Positions 22,871 to 33,965 of a stretch of 64,000 nt of DNA are shown piece after piece (within the stretch, counting starts at the first letter, position 1; each line of letters opens with the position of its first letter). Source of the stretch: Argyresthia goedartella (Eukaryota > Arthropoda > Insecta > Lepidoptera > Argyresthiidae); contig OX463809.1 in assembly GCA_949825045.1 (NCBI GenBank), forward strand, positions 7,405,501 through 7,469,500. Reading direction: 5' to 3'. The translations under genes were made by a program, and so were the position numbers. The notes under the pieces were generated by a model. It was not told the DNA's origin. It made no database searches and worked only from the letters and a program-made list of their open reading frames with translations.

Positions 22871-25069
22871 TCTACATTTTCTACCCAATAGAAGGTAACT
22901 TCAGTGTGTTGTCATCTCTACTATGCTATCATGCGCTTTTATCATGAAATCTGTCCTCACATCTGCGCACGCACTGTTCTCAGAAGACATTGCAAATTCT
23001 TAGGTATACCCATAGTTATGGAGGACACTGTCTAACAGATGTTGCTTGTCAAGATTTCTAACGAAACTATTAACGATATTTTGGGCTTTTGAAATGGCTT
23101 CTTGAAACCGTCCAATGTTATGACCTAGACTGCTGCGTACTGTGGGAATATTGACGTTCTCCGGTCCTTTTGATGCGTGCCACATGGCTTGAGTAGGCAG
23201 GCACTCTTGTTTAATGTCCCTGTTCTGCATTTGTCACTTACGACGAACACTTGGCGTCACCTCTTTTCTCATACGGGATGGCAGAGGCACTGTCGTGCCC
23301 ACGTTTAGGTCTCTTTCAGTGTCGTGCGGGTTTCATCACCCTCGCGGGATTTAATGCGCTTTCAGCATCCGCAGCATGCGGAGCGCGGGAGGAGGGGTTT
23401 TGACGCGATTTTATTTTATTTTTGTTGGAGGGGAACAAATGCAATACCATGCCCAGGTGTCAGACCTCTCAATCCCAGAGATTGGTTAAATACGAAGTGT
23501 GCACATTTAACCGCGGGCAAACCCGTTTTGGTCGGGGGTTTGGGTTAAATGGTTCTTTTATTGTACCGCGGTTAGGGAATAAGTTCTAAGTACCGGGTCG
23601 AATGTATGACAATATATTTATATATGGTAAAACTATAACATATTTGAAATTGATTTTTTAGAGCAAAACCATTTGTTTGTGTTGGAAAAACTAACGTGTA
23701 ACCTACCTAATTGCAATGCCGAGGCGCATGAAAAATACAGCGAAAAAGATGTAGCCAGAACAGGTTTTGTGCTTTGTCTCCTATCCCGTGCCACGCGTAC
23801 GCGCCTCTTCTCCTTCCCCGTCCCTACTGCACGCGTAAAAGTCAACTCAATGAAATTTAGAACGGTAAAAAAGTTGAAGTCACTAGTAACTTTCTTTCAA
23901 AGAAACGGAGAAAGGTATATATAAACATAATTATAATATTTTATATAAATATTCACAATTATGTGTGTTGCCTAAATAATATACGAAACACCTTTTCTTA
24001 CATGTGCCATCGGTTTTGAACGTGATGTCAACTATTTCGATATCTGTAGTAGTGTCAGCATATAATACATATATAAATATCTAACCGATTTAACTGCACA
24101 ATAGGCACTGCACAGTAGCAAACATTTTACCGTGCACTTTTAAATTACAACTTTTAAATTACGACTAAAACAACCCCTGTGTTGTGTGAAGCAGTTATCG
24201 TTAGATGTCACTGCTATCCATGTTTATTTTTGTCGCGAAACTTGATGGAAAGTGTTTTATAGCGCTTTGTATTTCCTCACCTTCCCGCGTCAAAAGCCAC
24301 CGCGCAGTCGGCATGCGGGGTCAGTGCTCTTTTGTGTCGTGCGGGACTGTCGGTATTAATCACGCGGGACGCGGGGTGCCACACTGACAGCACGCGCAGG
24401 CGGGGTCAATCCCATCTGACGCTGAAAGAGGCCTAAGTGCCTTTTCAGTATCATGCGGGTTTCGTCACCATATTGCGTGACAGCAGCCTAGCCTGTCGCC
24501 GCAGTTCTGGATAGCACTTGCGATTGGTAGGTAATTAAATTAATTATCTTCATCTCCTAATGTGCCAGCCAGCCCTTTGATCAACAGCGTTCGTACGCCA
24601 GATATTTGAACGGTCTGTTGCAAGCTGGCGAAACATTTAGATTGTTATACATGTTGTATCGTAAAAAGTCGGTCAACTGAGTGGCGTATACCTCGCGCCA
24701 CGAATTAAAAGCGCTGCGCGACGTTGGCGGGCATTACTGCGCATATGTACAGGTATTGAAAAGTGACGACAGCTCATTCAAGGCCACCGCTCATAACGTG
24801 TGGCGCGACGTATACCTACGTATAGGCACCACGGGCCCAATTCAGATAGACAATGAAGCGACCACAGAGTAAATTATTAGTCTGAAGCGACGTCGACGAC
24901 GCGACGGTCAGCTTTACTTATCCATTGTCTAACGATTTTGTAATCCCTTATTGAATAGGTTTAATTTACATGATTAAGAATGACCTTAATTTTTACCATA
25001 ATTGCCTAAAGGAAAGATTCTCCAAACGCCAAATAATAATACCTAAGATACTGTATACACACATTGATG
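22871..25069. other. No gene; several CG-rich repeat pieces
   Basis: 23250-23310 is a fragment of SINE C body B (CTTTTCTCATACGGGATGGC). 23310-23410 and 24270-24490 share CTTTCAGTGTCGTGCGGGTT-like and GCATGCGG blocks, partly inverted, and look like one CG-rich element family. 24698-24830 is repeat G, matched at 49979-50110. A 76-residue minus-strand frame at 23000-23230 (MQNRDIKQECLP...) is not recognised and has ordinary composition for a possible exon or worn element. Confidence 0.45.
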
Positions 25070-25285
25070 TAGCCCCAAACTAGGATTTCCTGTATCTTGG
25101 GTACTAGACAACAATACACATACTTATACATATAGATAAATATTATACTTATATAGATAAACAACCATGACTAGGGTACAAACAGTCGTTCTCAAACAAA
25201 TATTTGCCCCCACCGGGACTGGAACCCGGGACCCTTGGCTTCGCAGGCAGGGTCACTGCCGACTCGGCTATTCGGGCTGTCAATA
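25070..25285 (-). repeat. SINE A copy 1
   Basis: Minus strand: tRNA-like head with GCCGAGTCGGCAGTGACCCTG and a B-box-like GGTTCCAGTCC. Then GGGGGCAAATATTTG, a body with GTACCCTAGTCATGGTTGT, and a 3' part CAAGATACAGGAAATCCTAG. Sister copies are at 35543, 51820, 54520 and 62545. Confidence 0.8.
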
Positions 25286-25514
25286 AATAATGTATCATCA
25301 TCATGTAGTCATCATTGTCACTGAGCGGTAATTGTCAGGGTAACCAAATGCTCAGACTGCCGTTCAAATAAAGTGACGCTTAAATGTCATCACTCGCGCC
25401 GCGCTGTCATTTCCCGAGCGAGAGACACTACAGTCGGAGGAGAGAGCTGCGAAACGCCTTTGTGTGAGTAGCACTGCTTCCATTTCGATTCCATTCCGAG
25501 ACTATTAGCGAGGC

Positions 25515-25925
25515 GGCTTAGACTCGCGAAGGTTAGCAATTCTTTCAAGGGTCAGTGCATTCTCTAATACAATACTAAGATACCCCTGGAGATTTTGAAA
25601 TTGCCATTTGAGCAATTTAAAAAGCTTGTTAAAGCGACTTTGTCGAAAAAGGGATATTACATGACAGGACTGTATGGGGTTAATCTAGCTCAACACAGAC
25701 CTTGCTGTTATTAGTTTTGTAATTATTTATTCCTGCTTATTAATCATAATAACGAATATTGTAATATTTGTAATAGTTAAGCACAACCAATTTTTAAGAG
25801 AGATCTAAAAACAATCTGTGGGAGTTTCTACGCCCTTCCCCTCCCACATTGGTCCAATTTAGAGAAAAGGCAAAAAATTACTTTTGTATCTAAGTAAGTA
25901 TATGTACATATAATCTACAGTAATA
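25515..25925 (+). pseudogene. LINE-J 3' fragment
   Basis: Begins AGACTCGCGAAGGTTAGCAA like the copy at 28976. The RT tail PLEILKLPFEQFKKLVKATL is broken by a deletion after GYYM relative to the copy at 7.9 kb. UTR with GAGATCTAAAAACAATCTG and a CCCACATTGGTCCAATTTAG block. Pseudogene, 5'-truncated. Confidence 0.8.
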
Positions 25926-26679
25926 AAAAATAAAAAAACTGTCAATGTAGAGTACTCTTGTCAAATAGACCATTGGCCGGACGGACGGACAGCAATACGG
26001 TATTTGACTGCTAGTTAAAATAATTACTTTTTAGAAACTGTCAAAATGACATTTTTATTCAGGAGTTCTATGAAGTACTAGCATGTGACGTCATAGTCAA
26101 ATTCTGTAATTTTTACACAAAGTTGAGTTTATGAAAAAAACTGCTGGAAATATACAATTCTGATATTGTCAAACGTTTTTGTTGAAATAGGTTCAGCTTG
26201 AGACACGTTTCTAGATTCATTGGACTACCTTGTCTAATACCGTATTCTCAGGTCTCCCCTTCTGCCTGTAACAGCATGAGTATCCATCAAACTTTGAGTT
26301 GTTATATATTTTTTATAGTGGAGCAACCGAGAGTTGTTTATGTTTCGTCTAAACATCTTAACTACTGAGATTGAACAGGTGACAGAACCGAGTAAATTGA
26401 GTATATTAATATAAGAATTTTATATACAATTAATATTAATAGAATCGTGATTCAAACAAAACTTACGTGAGTATAAAAATCACAAATTCGTAGCACACGG
26501 CTGACTTATTTTCAACAGTGACCTAATATTAATTGCGCATTAAGGTAACATTCATCAAAAACTATTAATAAAACTATACTCGTACTTATTTATGAATTCA
26601 AGATATACCGGCTTCCTTTGCTATCATCAAAATAAAGTTAAATGTAAGGAAATAGAATCATTCGTAATAAAAATTACAT
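25926..26679. other. No gene seen
   Basis: AT-rich. A short GGACGGACGGACAGC run at about 25978-25992 may be a scrap of repeat E. Nothing else supported. Confidence 0.5.
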
Positions 26680-26912
26680 AGCGTCACGCCTTTTCGTTCA
26701 GTTATTCAACAGGGGGCTAGCCCATCGCCGCAGCTATGGAGATTGAAGATTCCCTCACGCTGTTTTCGATAACCGTTAGAATGTCCGTATAATGTACTAA
26801 AGATAAATGTTATCTCGTTGTAAACCTTATCTCATTGGTACATGCTCAGCACCCGATCCGAACCCGAATCGCCGGCTTGAGAAGCGAGCGTAGAACCACT
26901 GGACCCGGAAGT
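26680..26912 (-). repeat. SINE C copy 3 (body type B, internally deleted)
   Basis: Minus strand: degenerate head with a B-box-like TTCGGATCGGG, the ATCTTTAGTACATT block, then body B (CCATAGCTGCGGCGATGGGC, GGCGTGACGCTATG). The CCCACTTTGAGCC segment present at 11.3 and 49.0 kb is missing. Confidence 0.65.
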
Positions 26913-27040
26913 GGGCGGAAGCTGTTGATGAATACGTATGGGCTAGCCGACTAGCCTATATCCTATTGACATCCCATCGACAGATAGATATAAAGATAGA
27001 TAGATAAAGCGTTTATTCAATCGTCATAATACACAAAATA

Positions 27041-27067
27041 CATAGTCAGGTCATAAGTTCTGTCACA
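27041..27067. repeat. Mariner terminal inverted repeat, left
   Basis: 27 bp, starts after TA. Pairs with 28323-28349 with 26 of 27 positions matching. Confidence 0.95.
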
Positions 27068-27165
27068 TGTGCAATATGAAATAATTTAGACATGTTTATT
27101 ATTTATGTAAACATTTATATAGCAAAATGAACTTAATAAAACATAGATTCTTATGGTAATAAAGT

Positions 27166-28206
27166 TTATTCAAAATGACCCCCGCGATTTTGAATACAGG
27201 CCTTTATTCTGCGCGGCCAGTCGTCTATCGCAGCACGAACGAGGTCCATGTCAATATCGGCGGCTGCCTTAATCAAGGATGCCTTGAGTGACTCCAAATC
27301 AGGATGAGGCTTTGAGCAGGCCTTTTCCTCCAAGTGTTGCCATATCTTGTAATCTAACGGACTCAAATCTGGACTGGAGGAGGGCCAGTCTTCGTGCCGG
27401 ATGAAGTCGATTTCACGCGCCGCCAGCCAGTCTTGTGTGCTTTTCGCTCTATGAGCTGGCACAGAATCTTGTTGGAATACCCAGTGCCTGTTATTAAACA
27501 TGGTATGAGAAACAGGTTACACAAGGTTCTTGAGGACTGTATTTTGATACACAACTGCATTCGTTTTTACGCCTTTCTCACAAAAATGTACCTCAGTTAA
27601 GCCCCAATAAGAGACTCCCAACCAAACCATGAGCGAGGATGGAAATTGACCTCGTTGGACACGCGGAATACGGTCGCTCGCTTCTTCACTGCTGTGTGCG
27701 TACACCTTATCATTTTGTTTGTTGTAGCTCTCTTCCACGGTGAAAATTTTTTCATCCGAAAAAAGAATTTCCCGATGCTTTTTTCCCGCGTACCGCTTCA
27801 ACAAAGCGCGGCATCTCTTCAGTCTCAGGTCCATTAAACGAGCGTCCAAACGCTGTCCTGTTTTTCTTCGATATGCCCTAAGCCCTAAGTCTTCATTTAA
27901 CACCCTTTTCACCGTGGTCCTGCTTAACCCCATCTGAAGGGCCAACAGTTTCTGCTTACGTATGGGATTTCTTTGAATTCGCGCCTTCACAGCTTTTATC
28001 ACTGCTGGAGTCCTAACAAAGCGAGGGCGACCACTTCTTGACCTGTCATCTACACTAGAGTCTTCATTGTATCGTTTTATGGTACGATAAACGAATCTTT
28101 TGGTCATATTCAAATTTTTCAGTAAGTCGAAAATCTGAATTGGCGCGTAACCGCAACGATGCAACGCAATAACTGCGACACGGTCTTCTTTAAGTGTCCA
28201 CTCCAT
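27166..28206 (-). pseudogene. maT mariner transposase with a single nonsense codon
   Basis: The start at MEWTLKEDRV (28206) gives 346 codons, the usual mariner size; upstream in-frame codons run through the inverted repeat and are not expected to be translated. N-terminal paired-type DNA-binding region: a first helix-turn-helix about residues 5-45, a GRPR linker at 59-62, and a second about 65-105. The DDE/D catalytic domain has Asp151 (ILFSDEKIF), Asp247 (WVFQQDSVPAHR) and Asp285 (SPDLSPLDY), with 37 residues between the last two, which defines DD37D. Codon 230 (27517-27519) is TAA; everything else is in one frame. It would cut and paste the element at TA sites, but as it stands the product ends before Asp247, so this copy is non-autonomous. 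Confidence 0.93.
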
Positions 28207-28322
28207 ATTTAAAAATGAGGAAAATTCTAAAAAGTACTCATTTTTATTTTCATGAAAAATTCGAAATTCGAATTCAATAAACTTTTTTGTGGCCAGCGTT
28301 CTAAATTCAAAAGTTTTTATTG

Positions 28323-28349
28323 TGTGACAGAACTTATGACCTGACTGTG
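28323..28349. repeat. Mariner terminal inverted repeat, right
   Basis: Inverted partner of 27041-27067, followed by the TA at 28350-28351. Confidence 0.95.
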
Positions 28350-28559
28350 TAGAACACAGAAAATAACAAGTAGACACATAATAGAAACAACAATTAAGTA
28401 GTTCAGGGTGATCAGACATATAAGATATTATTACAATTCAGGAAAAAAGCGTACGTTCTATCGTGGTGAGTTGTGTACGTCGACGGTGAAACGGATCCGG
28501 CTCAGCATATGCTACAGGAAGACCTGTACCGCTGGTATTCTGTCGGAACCAGATTAATT

Positions 28560-29395
28560 TGGGTGTGGTACTTGCACTTACTGTTGAAAGACAAATAGAG
28601 GTATCCTGTGTTGAGTTAGATAGCCATATTATTGTTTGTGTCTACAGGCCACCGAGGGATGAAAAAGGCCATGGCAATTTCGAAATATTTATTCGAGGAA
28701 GCCCTCACTAAACTATGTAATAACAGAAAAAAGTTAATTATTTGTGGCGATCTTAATGTAGATTTGCTTGTAGGAACAACAATGAAACAACGATTAATAA
28801 CTTGATTCAAATCGTTTAATTTATGTCATGTATTTTTAGAGCCGACTAGATTTACACTTACCAGCCAAACTTGCTTAGATAACGTTTTTTGTGACTGTGC
28901 CGTAGCGTTTCCGAACTTAGCGATAGCTGTAATGTTAACCTAAGAAATAATCACAGACTATGTGCGCCCCGTTTTAGACTCGCGAAGGTTAGCAATTCTT
29001 TCAAGGGTCAATGCATTCTCTACTACAATAAGATACCTCTGGAGATTTTGAAATTGCCATTTGAGCAATTTAAAAAGCACTTTGTCGAAAAAGGGATACT
29101 ACAATGTTCAAGATTACTTAAATGACAGGACTGTATGGGGTTAATCTGGCTCAACACATACCTTGCTATTAATAATTTTGTAATTATTTATTCCTGCTTA
29201 TTAATCATAACAATTAAATTTTCCATCTTTGTATTAGTTAAGCACAACCTATTTTTAAAAGAGATCTAAAAATCAATCTGTGGGAGTTTCTACGCCCTTC
29301 TTCTCCCACAGTGGTCCAATGTAGAGAAGAGGCAAAAAATGACGTTTGCTAAGTATATGTAAATATCTACAGTAATAAAGTACTTTGACTTTTGA
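28560..29395 (+). pseudogene. LINE-J with endonuclease remnant, internally deleted
   Basis: 28570-28920 encodes pieces of an apurinic-type endonuclease in shifting frames: IEVSCVELDSHIIVCVYRPP (28600-28660), KKLIICGDLNVDLLV-like (about 28728-28772) and a FLEPTRFTLTSQTCLDN block (about 28838-28880). The sequence then joins directly to the RT tail (from about 28925, GTTAACCTAAGAAATAATC) with LEILKLPFEQF near 29038 and the standard UTR to about 29395. The whole RT core is absent, so this is an internal deletion or a template-switch product, plus frameshifts. It begins about 210 bp right of the mariner. Confidence 0.75.
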
Positions 29396-30279
29396 AACTT
29401 TTGATCTTTAAGGTGTTGATTTGTCTACGTGGTTTATATTGATTAAATATATAAATATGATAAAAAGGAAAGCTTTGCGAAATAAACTAGGGAATAAGTG
29501 TGAGATGTGATGTGTGAGAAAAAAATACACATTTTTCAGAATTGCATGGGAAGGGATGTCGCATTTTAATAATCGACATATTTATCCTGTTGAAATACCG
29601 TACATTAAAATCCCATGGGTATCTTGTAAGAACACAAACTTCTTCTTTTCTTAAACGCACATCAAGGAGAGATCAGCTCTCAGCTCTCTAATGCTGAGAT
29701 TATCTGACAGAATTACATGAAAACACGCCAAAACACTGTCCACAACTTTGCCAGCTCTATACAATCGAGTTGAAGCATTTCGAATCGACGCAATGGATTC
29801 TACAAAGCTATAGTTACGTTGATTATTAACACGCCTCTCGGAAACTGATACACAACTTGTTACTGAAATCTTCATGCTTGATCGTCCGTATGCTTAAGCG
29901 TGTCTAATACTTCGCCGTGGAAGTAGAGATTAAGGATTGGCTCCAACCAGCTAAAAGAACCAAAATGAGAATAATATTTTAATATTCTGCTCTATTAGAA
30001 ATATACATATCTCTGTTACACGGTAGCGACCTAGCAACATCGTAAATATCGTTGTGGGATTTGTACGTGGTCTTGCCTCTGCTGACTAGCCCAAATATGT
30101 AATACTGTGCATTACATAGGTATGTAGATATGTATCCGGAAGGGAACAGATTTGTATGCGCACGCGCGTCTCGGCCATGACAATGATAAGCGCCTCTGTG
30201 ATTGTGCTAAGGACTCAAATTACTTGCGACTACTTGCGATATCTCGTTATATTGACTTTACATTTTATTGTTATGGTAA
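29396..30279. other. No gene seen
   Basis: AT-rich sequence with no recognised coding or repeat feature. Confidence 0.5.
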
Positions 30280-30375
30280 ATACATCGACCTCTGTTGCGC
30301 TGAGGTTGTGGCTCTGCTTGCCATGCGAGAGATCCCAGGTTCGATCTCCGGCAGTAAAAAAGTAAAAAGAAGTGA
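30280..30375 (+). repeat. SINE B head fragment
   Basis: GGCTCTGCTTGCCATGCGAG and the B-box-like GGTTCGATCTCC match the head of the SINE B copy at 43.85 kb. The body is missing. Confidence 0.7.
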
Positions 30376-31737
30376 AAACAAAACTATCTAACATTATATA
30401 CTAACTACTAATTTCTAGTTAAGTCGAAAAATCTTCTTAGAGCTAGTTTTCCTGAAGTAGGTACGGTGGTAGGTTGGTTTGGGTAGTCTGTTAGTTTAGC
30501 AATTTAAAATGACTAAATTGGAATGAATCCACGAAAAACATCAATTAAACAATTTGTCAAGTTAATTCTAACTCCAAACCATTTGTGATGTTAACGGACT
30601 GACTACTGTTGTGATCGTATCGTACCCACATTTATTTTGTGTTTTTTCTTCTGTGTAATTCTAGATGTTAGACTAATATTTATTTTAATTTCATGTTTTC
30701 TTTCGACATTCAGAAGAGTCCATCTGCAAAAATAATTCACATGTTTTAGTCAGGTATACAACTCATCTAGACATAATGGTTTGCAGATGAGCTACACAAT
30801 TGTACCATTTTAGGGTTCCTTACCCGAAGGGTGCCATAGGGACAGCAGAGGCTTACTAATAGGGTCCTATTACTAAGCCTCCGCTGTCCGTACCTCCGTC
30901 TGTCCGTCTGTCCGTCAGCTTCCTGTATCTCATGAACCGTAACTTCTGTTGCCGTTACATCAACAAATAGTTAACATATACTTTTTTACTGAAGACATGT
31001 CTCTTATATAGGTCCCCATACAAGAGACATATTTATTCTGAGTTGTTTATTGTACGGTACGGTGTTACGGAAATGTGTGTGTGCCCGAAACACACTTGAC
31101 CGATTTTTGAAATCTTTATTCAACTTAGTTACACACTATTTTTCTGCATATACCTCTTCCAGTGATTTTCTCCTAACTGCTGTATCGGGCATGCTAATCT
31201 TATTCACAAACATCTCTTATTTACTAGTTTAGCTGCTTTTTGGTAGTCTCATTGTCACGCTCGACCTACGGGTTTTATAGGAAAATCAGTTGATGTATAA
31301 TATTATTATTAATGATTATTATCAAGGGAATAATGATTATTTACCGTTTGTCCGTTTGCATTTTCATCATAAAAGCGGCTTGCAAAGGAAAGGAGGCGGC
31401 AGTGGCTTGAGCAGCTATTTGATGTCCTTTTCGTCCACAGGAAATAAGTAATTTACTTTATATCACGTCTTCGTGGTCAAATTCAAATTAGAATTTGCTG
31501 TTCAAGCTAGAATTTGTAAAAGGGATGACGAGGGATCAAGTTACTGCAAATGAATTGCTATTACTATGGGAGCTGGGAGTTTATAATATGACCAACGACA
31601 AATCACTTGATCAAAAGTCAGCGTGATTTTCAGCAATTTGAAAATGTATACAGAAATCATTTCATTTAATAATCATTTCCCAAATTTTAATTTTATACGT
31701 TTAGTGGCAAATACATAAGGGCATGTGAGACGGTATA
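30376..31737. other. No gene; repeat E piece at 30812-30925
   Basis: 30812-30925 has TTAGGGTTCCTTACCCGAAG, a GGGACAGCAGAGGCTTA block (also at 59642) and CCGTCTGTCCGTCTGTCC, all repeat E hallmarks. The rest is AT-rich and unassigned. Confidence 0.5.
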
Positions 31738-31831
31738 CAATTAACGGAAAACCGGAAAACATTCCAGTTTTCCGTTGATTGTATTCCGAGTTTTGGTAAC
31801 CGGAAAAAAGCGCAGATGCTTTTTTCCGGTT
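31738..31831. repeat. Two adjacent hairpins built on CCGGAAAA
   Basis: Hairpin 1 pairs 31738-31752 with 31767-31781 (14 of 15 positions); its inner CGGAAAAC at 31753-31760 can also pair with 31767-31774. Hairpin 2 is perfect: 31798-31811 with 31818-31831, a 14-bp stem and a 6-base loop. Shared CGGAAAA cores suggest duplicated arms of one foldback structure. Function unknown. Confidence 0.8.
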
Positions 31832-31971
31832 GTGGGATATCGAGAAGTCTACAAGCGTTTTTGATTGCTTCAATACAGTCTGTTGTTTTGTAAACGAGTC
31901 AGGGACGACAGTTTAGGTATCGCTTGTAACTAAAAAAATGTTATATTTTTTCCTAGCATTATTTTAATCCT

Positions 31972-32095
31972 CAAATTGGCGTGCTAAATTTGTCCTGAAG
32001 TAACCGCAACGTGCGGTCGCGCCCGGCCGAGCCACGAAAAGCGCACGCGCCGCGCGCCGAGTGCCCGGTATTGCGAGCGCGGTAGCAAGTGATAG
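31972..32095. other. CpG-rich patch, origin unknown
   Basis: Sharp rise in C, G and CpG (GCGGTCGCGCCCGGCCGAGC, GCGCACGCGCCGCGCGCCGA) in otherwise AT-rich intron. It could be an internal promoter or a piece of a GC-rich element. No open frame or splice signal makes it a clear exon. Confidence 0.35.
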
Positions 32096-32170
32096 AAGTA
32101 GAACTACAATTTAATGATTTTTAGGTAATTTTCACTAAAACAGTATATATATTTCATATCATATTTTGCT

Positions 32171-32550
32171 TTAGTGTCGTGTAAGTGTCTCAGCACACTA
32201 TGCCGAAGATACGCGACCGAAGTTCGGCGTGATTCCGCGGCTTATTTTACGTTCCGACGTACTCGGCTGATACAACACCATAAGTGCCAAACTTACGTGG
32301 CAGAAATTCAGTTGCACAACTTTGTGTGAGTCTCGTTCAGTAGAGGTCTCGGCAATCGAAGCGAACTTCGGTCGCGTATAATGTGTGCTCTACGGAATAA
32401 GTTGCCGCTGAACTTACGTCCGACCGAAGTTTGCTGTGCGCTATAACGCAACGTAATTTCGGCATTATGTGTCGTCAGTAATTCCAAAAGCATTGCAGAC
32501 GTAATCATGACAAACTTCAGTATCTTCGGCATAGTTTGTTTAGACACTAA
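32171..32550. mobile_element. MITE-2, inverted-repeat element of about 380 bp
   Basis: Ends are inverted: TTAGTGTC at 32171 with GACACTAA ending 32550, and inside them ACTATGCCGAAGATAC (32198-32213) with the matching GTATCTTCGGCATAGT near 32519-32534. CGAAGTTCGG-like and CTTCGGTCG units repeat internally. No coding capacity. The superfamily is not assigned because the target duplication is unclear. Confidence 0.65.
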
Positions 32551-32639
32551 ATCACCAGCCCTGAGTCGGGTGTAACTTTATAAAACTGAAACTAGGTACG
32601 TTTCACCTTTGTTACTGTAATGGGCCATGATACAATAAT

Positions 32640-33165
32640 ACGTACTACTTTCTATTTTATTTTGTGAAATTTCAGGCTATTTTTAGAAACTCGTTTGAAT
32701 ATTTCGGGTAATGGATGTCATATATTTTTTATCTACACACGTATCATAAACCCTCTTTACTGCGTCCAAAACCCAAACGTTATGACCAGCATAATGATAA
32801 ATTTCTTGATAAAACTCATTTATTATCTGAATATTGATCATTGTTTCATCATTGAACAATGTACCAAAATTTGTCAAATTATGACATTCCGCCTGCGTGC
32901 CGCCTCTAGTTTGTCTGTGAAGTTGGTACTACAGAACAAGCTAAACAACTGCAGAGCAATGATCAATGCCACAATGCCGGTCGAACATGCGGTTCCTAAA
33001 CACATCAAAGAGAGCTTATGATATGTGTATAGATAAACAAGTGTATGTAGCTGTACATAATTAGGCATTAAAACTCTGGAGTGATATTATTATGAAACTC
33101 GCCTTCGGCTTGTTTCATAAACCCACTCTCGAGTATAAATGCCCTCCATTATGTAGCAGCCACAT
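32640..33165 (+). repeat. Repeat H copy (inverted partner at 43.3 kb)
   Basis: Shares with 43320-43685, in inverted order, the blocks ACACGTATCATAAACCCTCT, GCGTGCCGCCTCTA, ACAGAACAAGCTAAACAACT, CACATCAAAGAGAGCTTA and ATGCCCTCCATTATG. It ends in a long imperfect hairpin around TTTCATAAACCCACTC. An open frame covers part of it (32695-33021), but the second copy has indels that break it, so coding is unlikely. Confidence 0.65.
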
Positions 33166-33237
33166 AAACTACCAATAATAATTTTAAAATAACACCCCTC
33201 GTGACGTCACTTCCTCACAGTTGGAACGGTTGTAGTT

Positions 33238-33530
33238 GAGGCTGGTTGTTTCCGATCATAAGACAAAAAAACCTATAATATTAATATTTATTTGCGTTCC
33301 GACTGACATCTGCGTTACCTATCGACTGACAGGAAAACTGTTGATACCTGACAGTTTTACAGAACAGCCAACTTAACGGCGAAGGGAATTTAAACAAAAT
33401 ACTCCTTAGGGCACAAATGAAGTACAATAGGTTTTTAGGGATATTTCAATAATCCTATAATATTTTTCATGGGAATAACCAAATTAAGTTAGGAACACAA
33501 TTATCTCGAAATGGTTTTCTCTGTTTTTTT
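33238..33530 (+). repeat. Repeat I copy
   Basis: Second copy of the family at 19455-19765, same strand, same block order. It directly follows repeat H here and the RTE 5' end there. Confidence 0.7.
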
Positions 33531-33559
33531 TTTTATATGGCCCATTTCAGATGACTATC

Positions 33560-33965
33560 TCACACGGTCTCACTCTTAGCCACTCCAAGGCGCATATGAG
33601 CACTCATTCAGGTTGCAGGCGGTCCGACTCTGGAACACACTACCTTGCACAATAAGAGACAGTCCCCATTCACAGTCTCTTTCAAAAACCGGGTAAAAGA
33701 GCACTTCCTCTCTCTATCGTGAGAGTTATAGTTTATCATATCATTATAATATATAAAGTATATTTGCAGGTATATGTATGTATTGTATTTAGTAGTCTGG
33801 TATGTAAGTATTTTATTTTCCGTATTTTATATTATATGTATTTTAGTGTAAATTAGATATTAGATATTGTGCTCTGCCTACCCTTTCATGATACATTTCC
33901 TTTTCATGCCTTGGTTTGCTGGAAGAAATCCCTTTTTAGAGATAAGCTCGCCTTTGTACATATGA
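33560..33965 (+). pseudogene. LINE-K RT C-terminus and 3' UTR
   Basis: CACACGGTCTCACTCTTAGC onward encodes, across frames, HTVSLLATP, FRLQAVR-like and FKNRVKEHFLSLS, ending at a stop near 33722, parallel to 1338-1503. The 3' UTR block GAAATCCCTTTTTAGAGATA (33918-33937) matches the copy at 2.0 kb. Frameshifts are present. Confidence 0.75.

Larger units (their letters stand above)
27041..28349 (-). mobile_element. Mariner-type transposon, maT (DD37D) group, 1309 bp
   Basis: Terminal inverted repeats of 27 bp at 27041-27067 and 28323-28349 differ at one base (CATAGTCAGG against CACAGTCAGG). Both ends are flanked by TA (27039-27040 and 28350-28351), the target duplication of the Tc1/mariner superfamily. 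It carries one transposase gene on the minus strand with one in-frame stop. Length, ends and gene are all those of a complete, recently inserted element. Confidence 0.95.

Noticed and set aside
32695..33021. 108-codon frame ending KLVLQNKLNN...VPKHIKESL
   Set aside because: The other repeat H copy at 43.4 kb carries deletions and insertions that break the frame, so it is not kept as coding.
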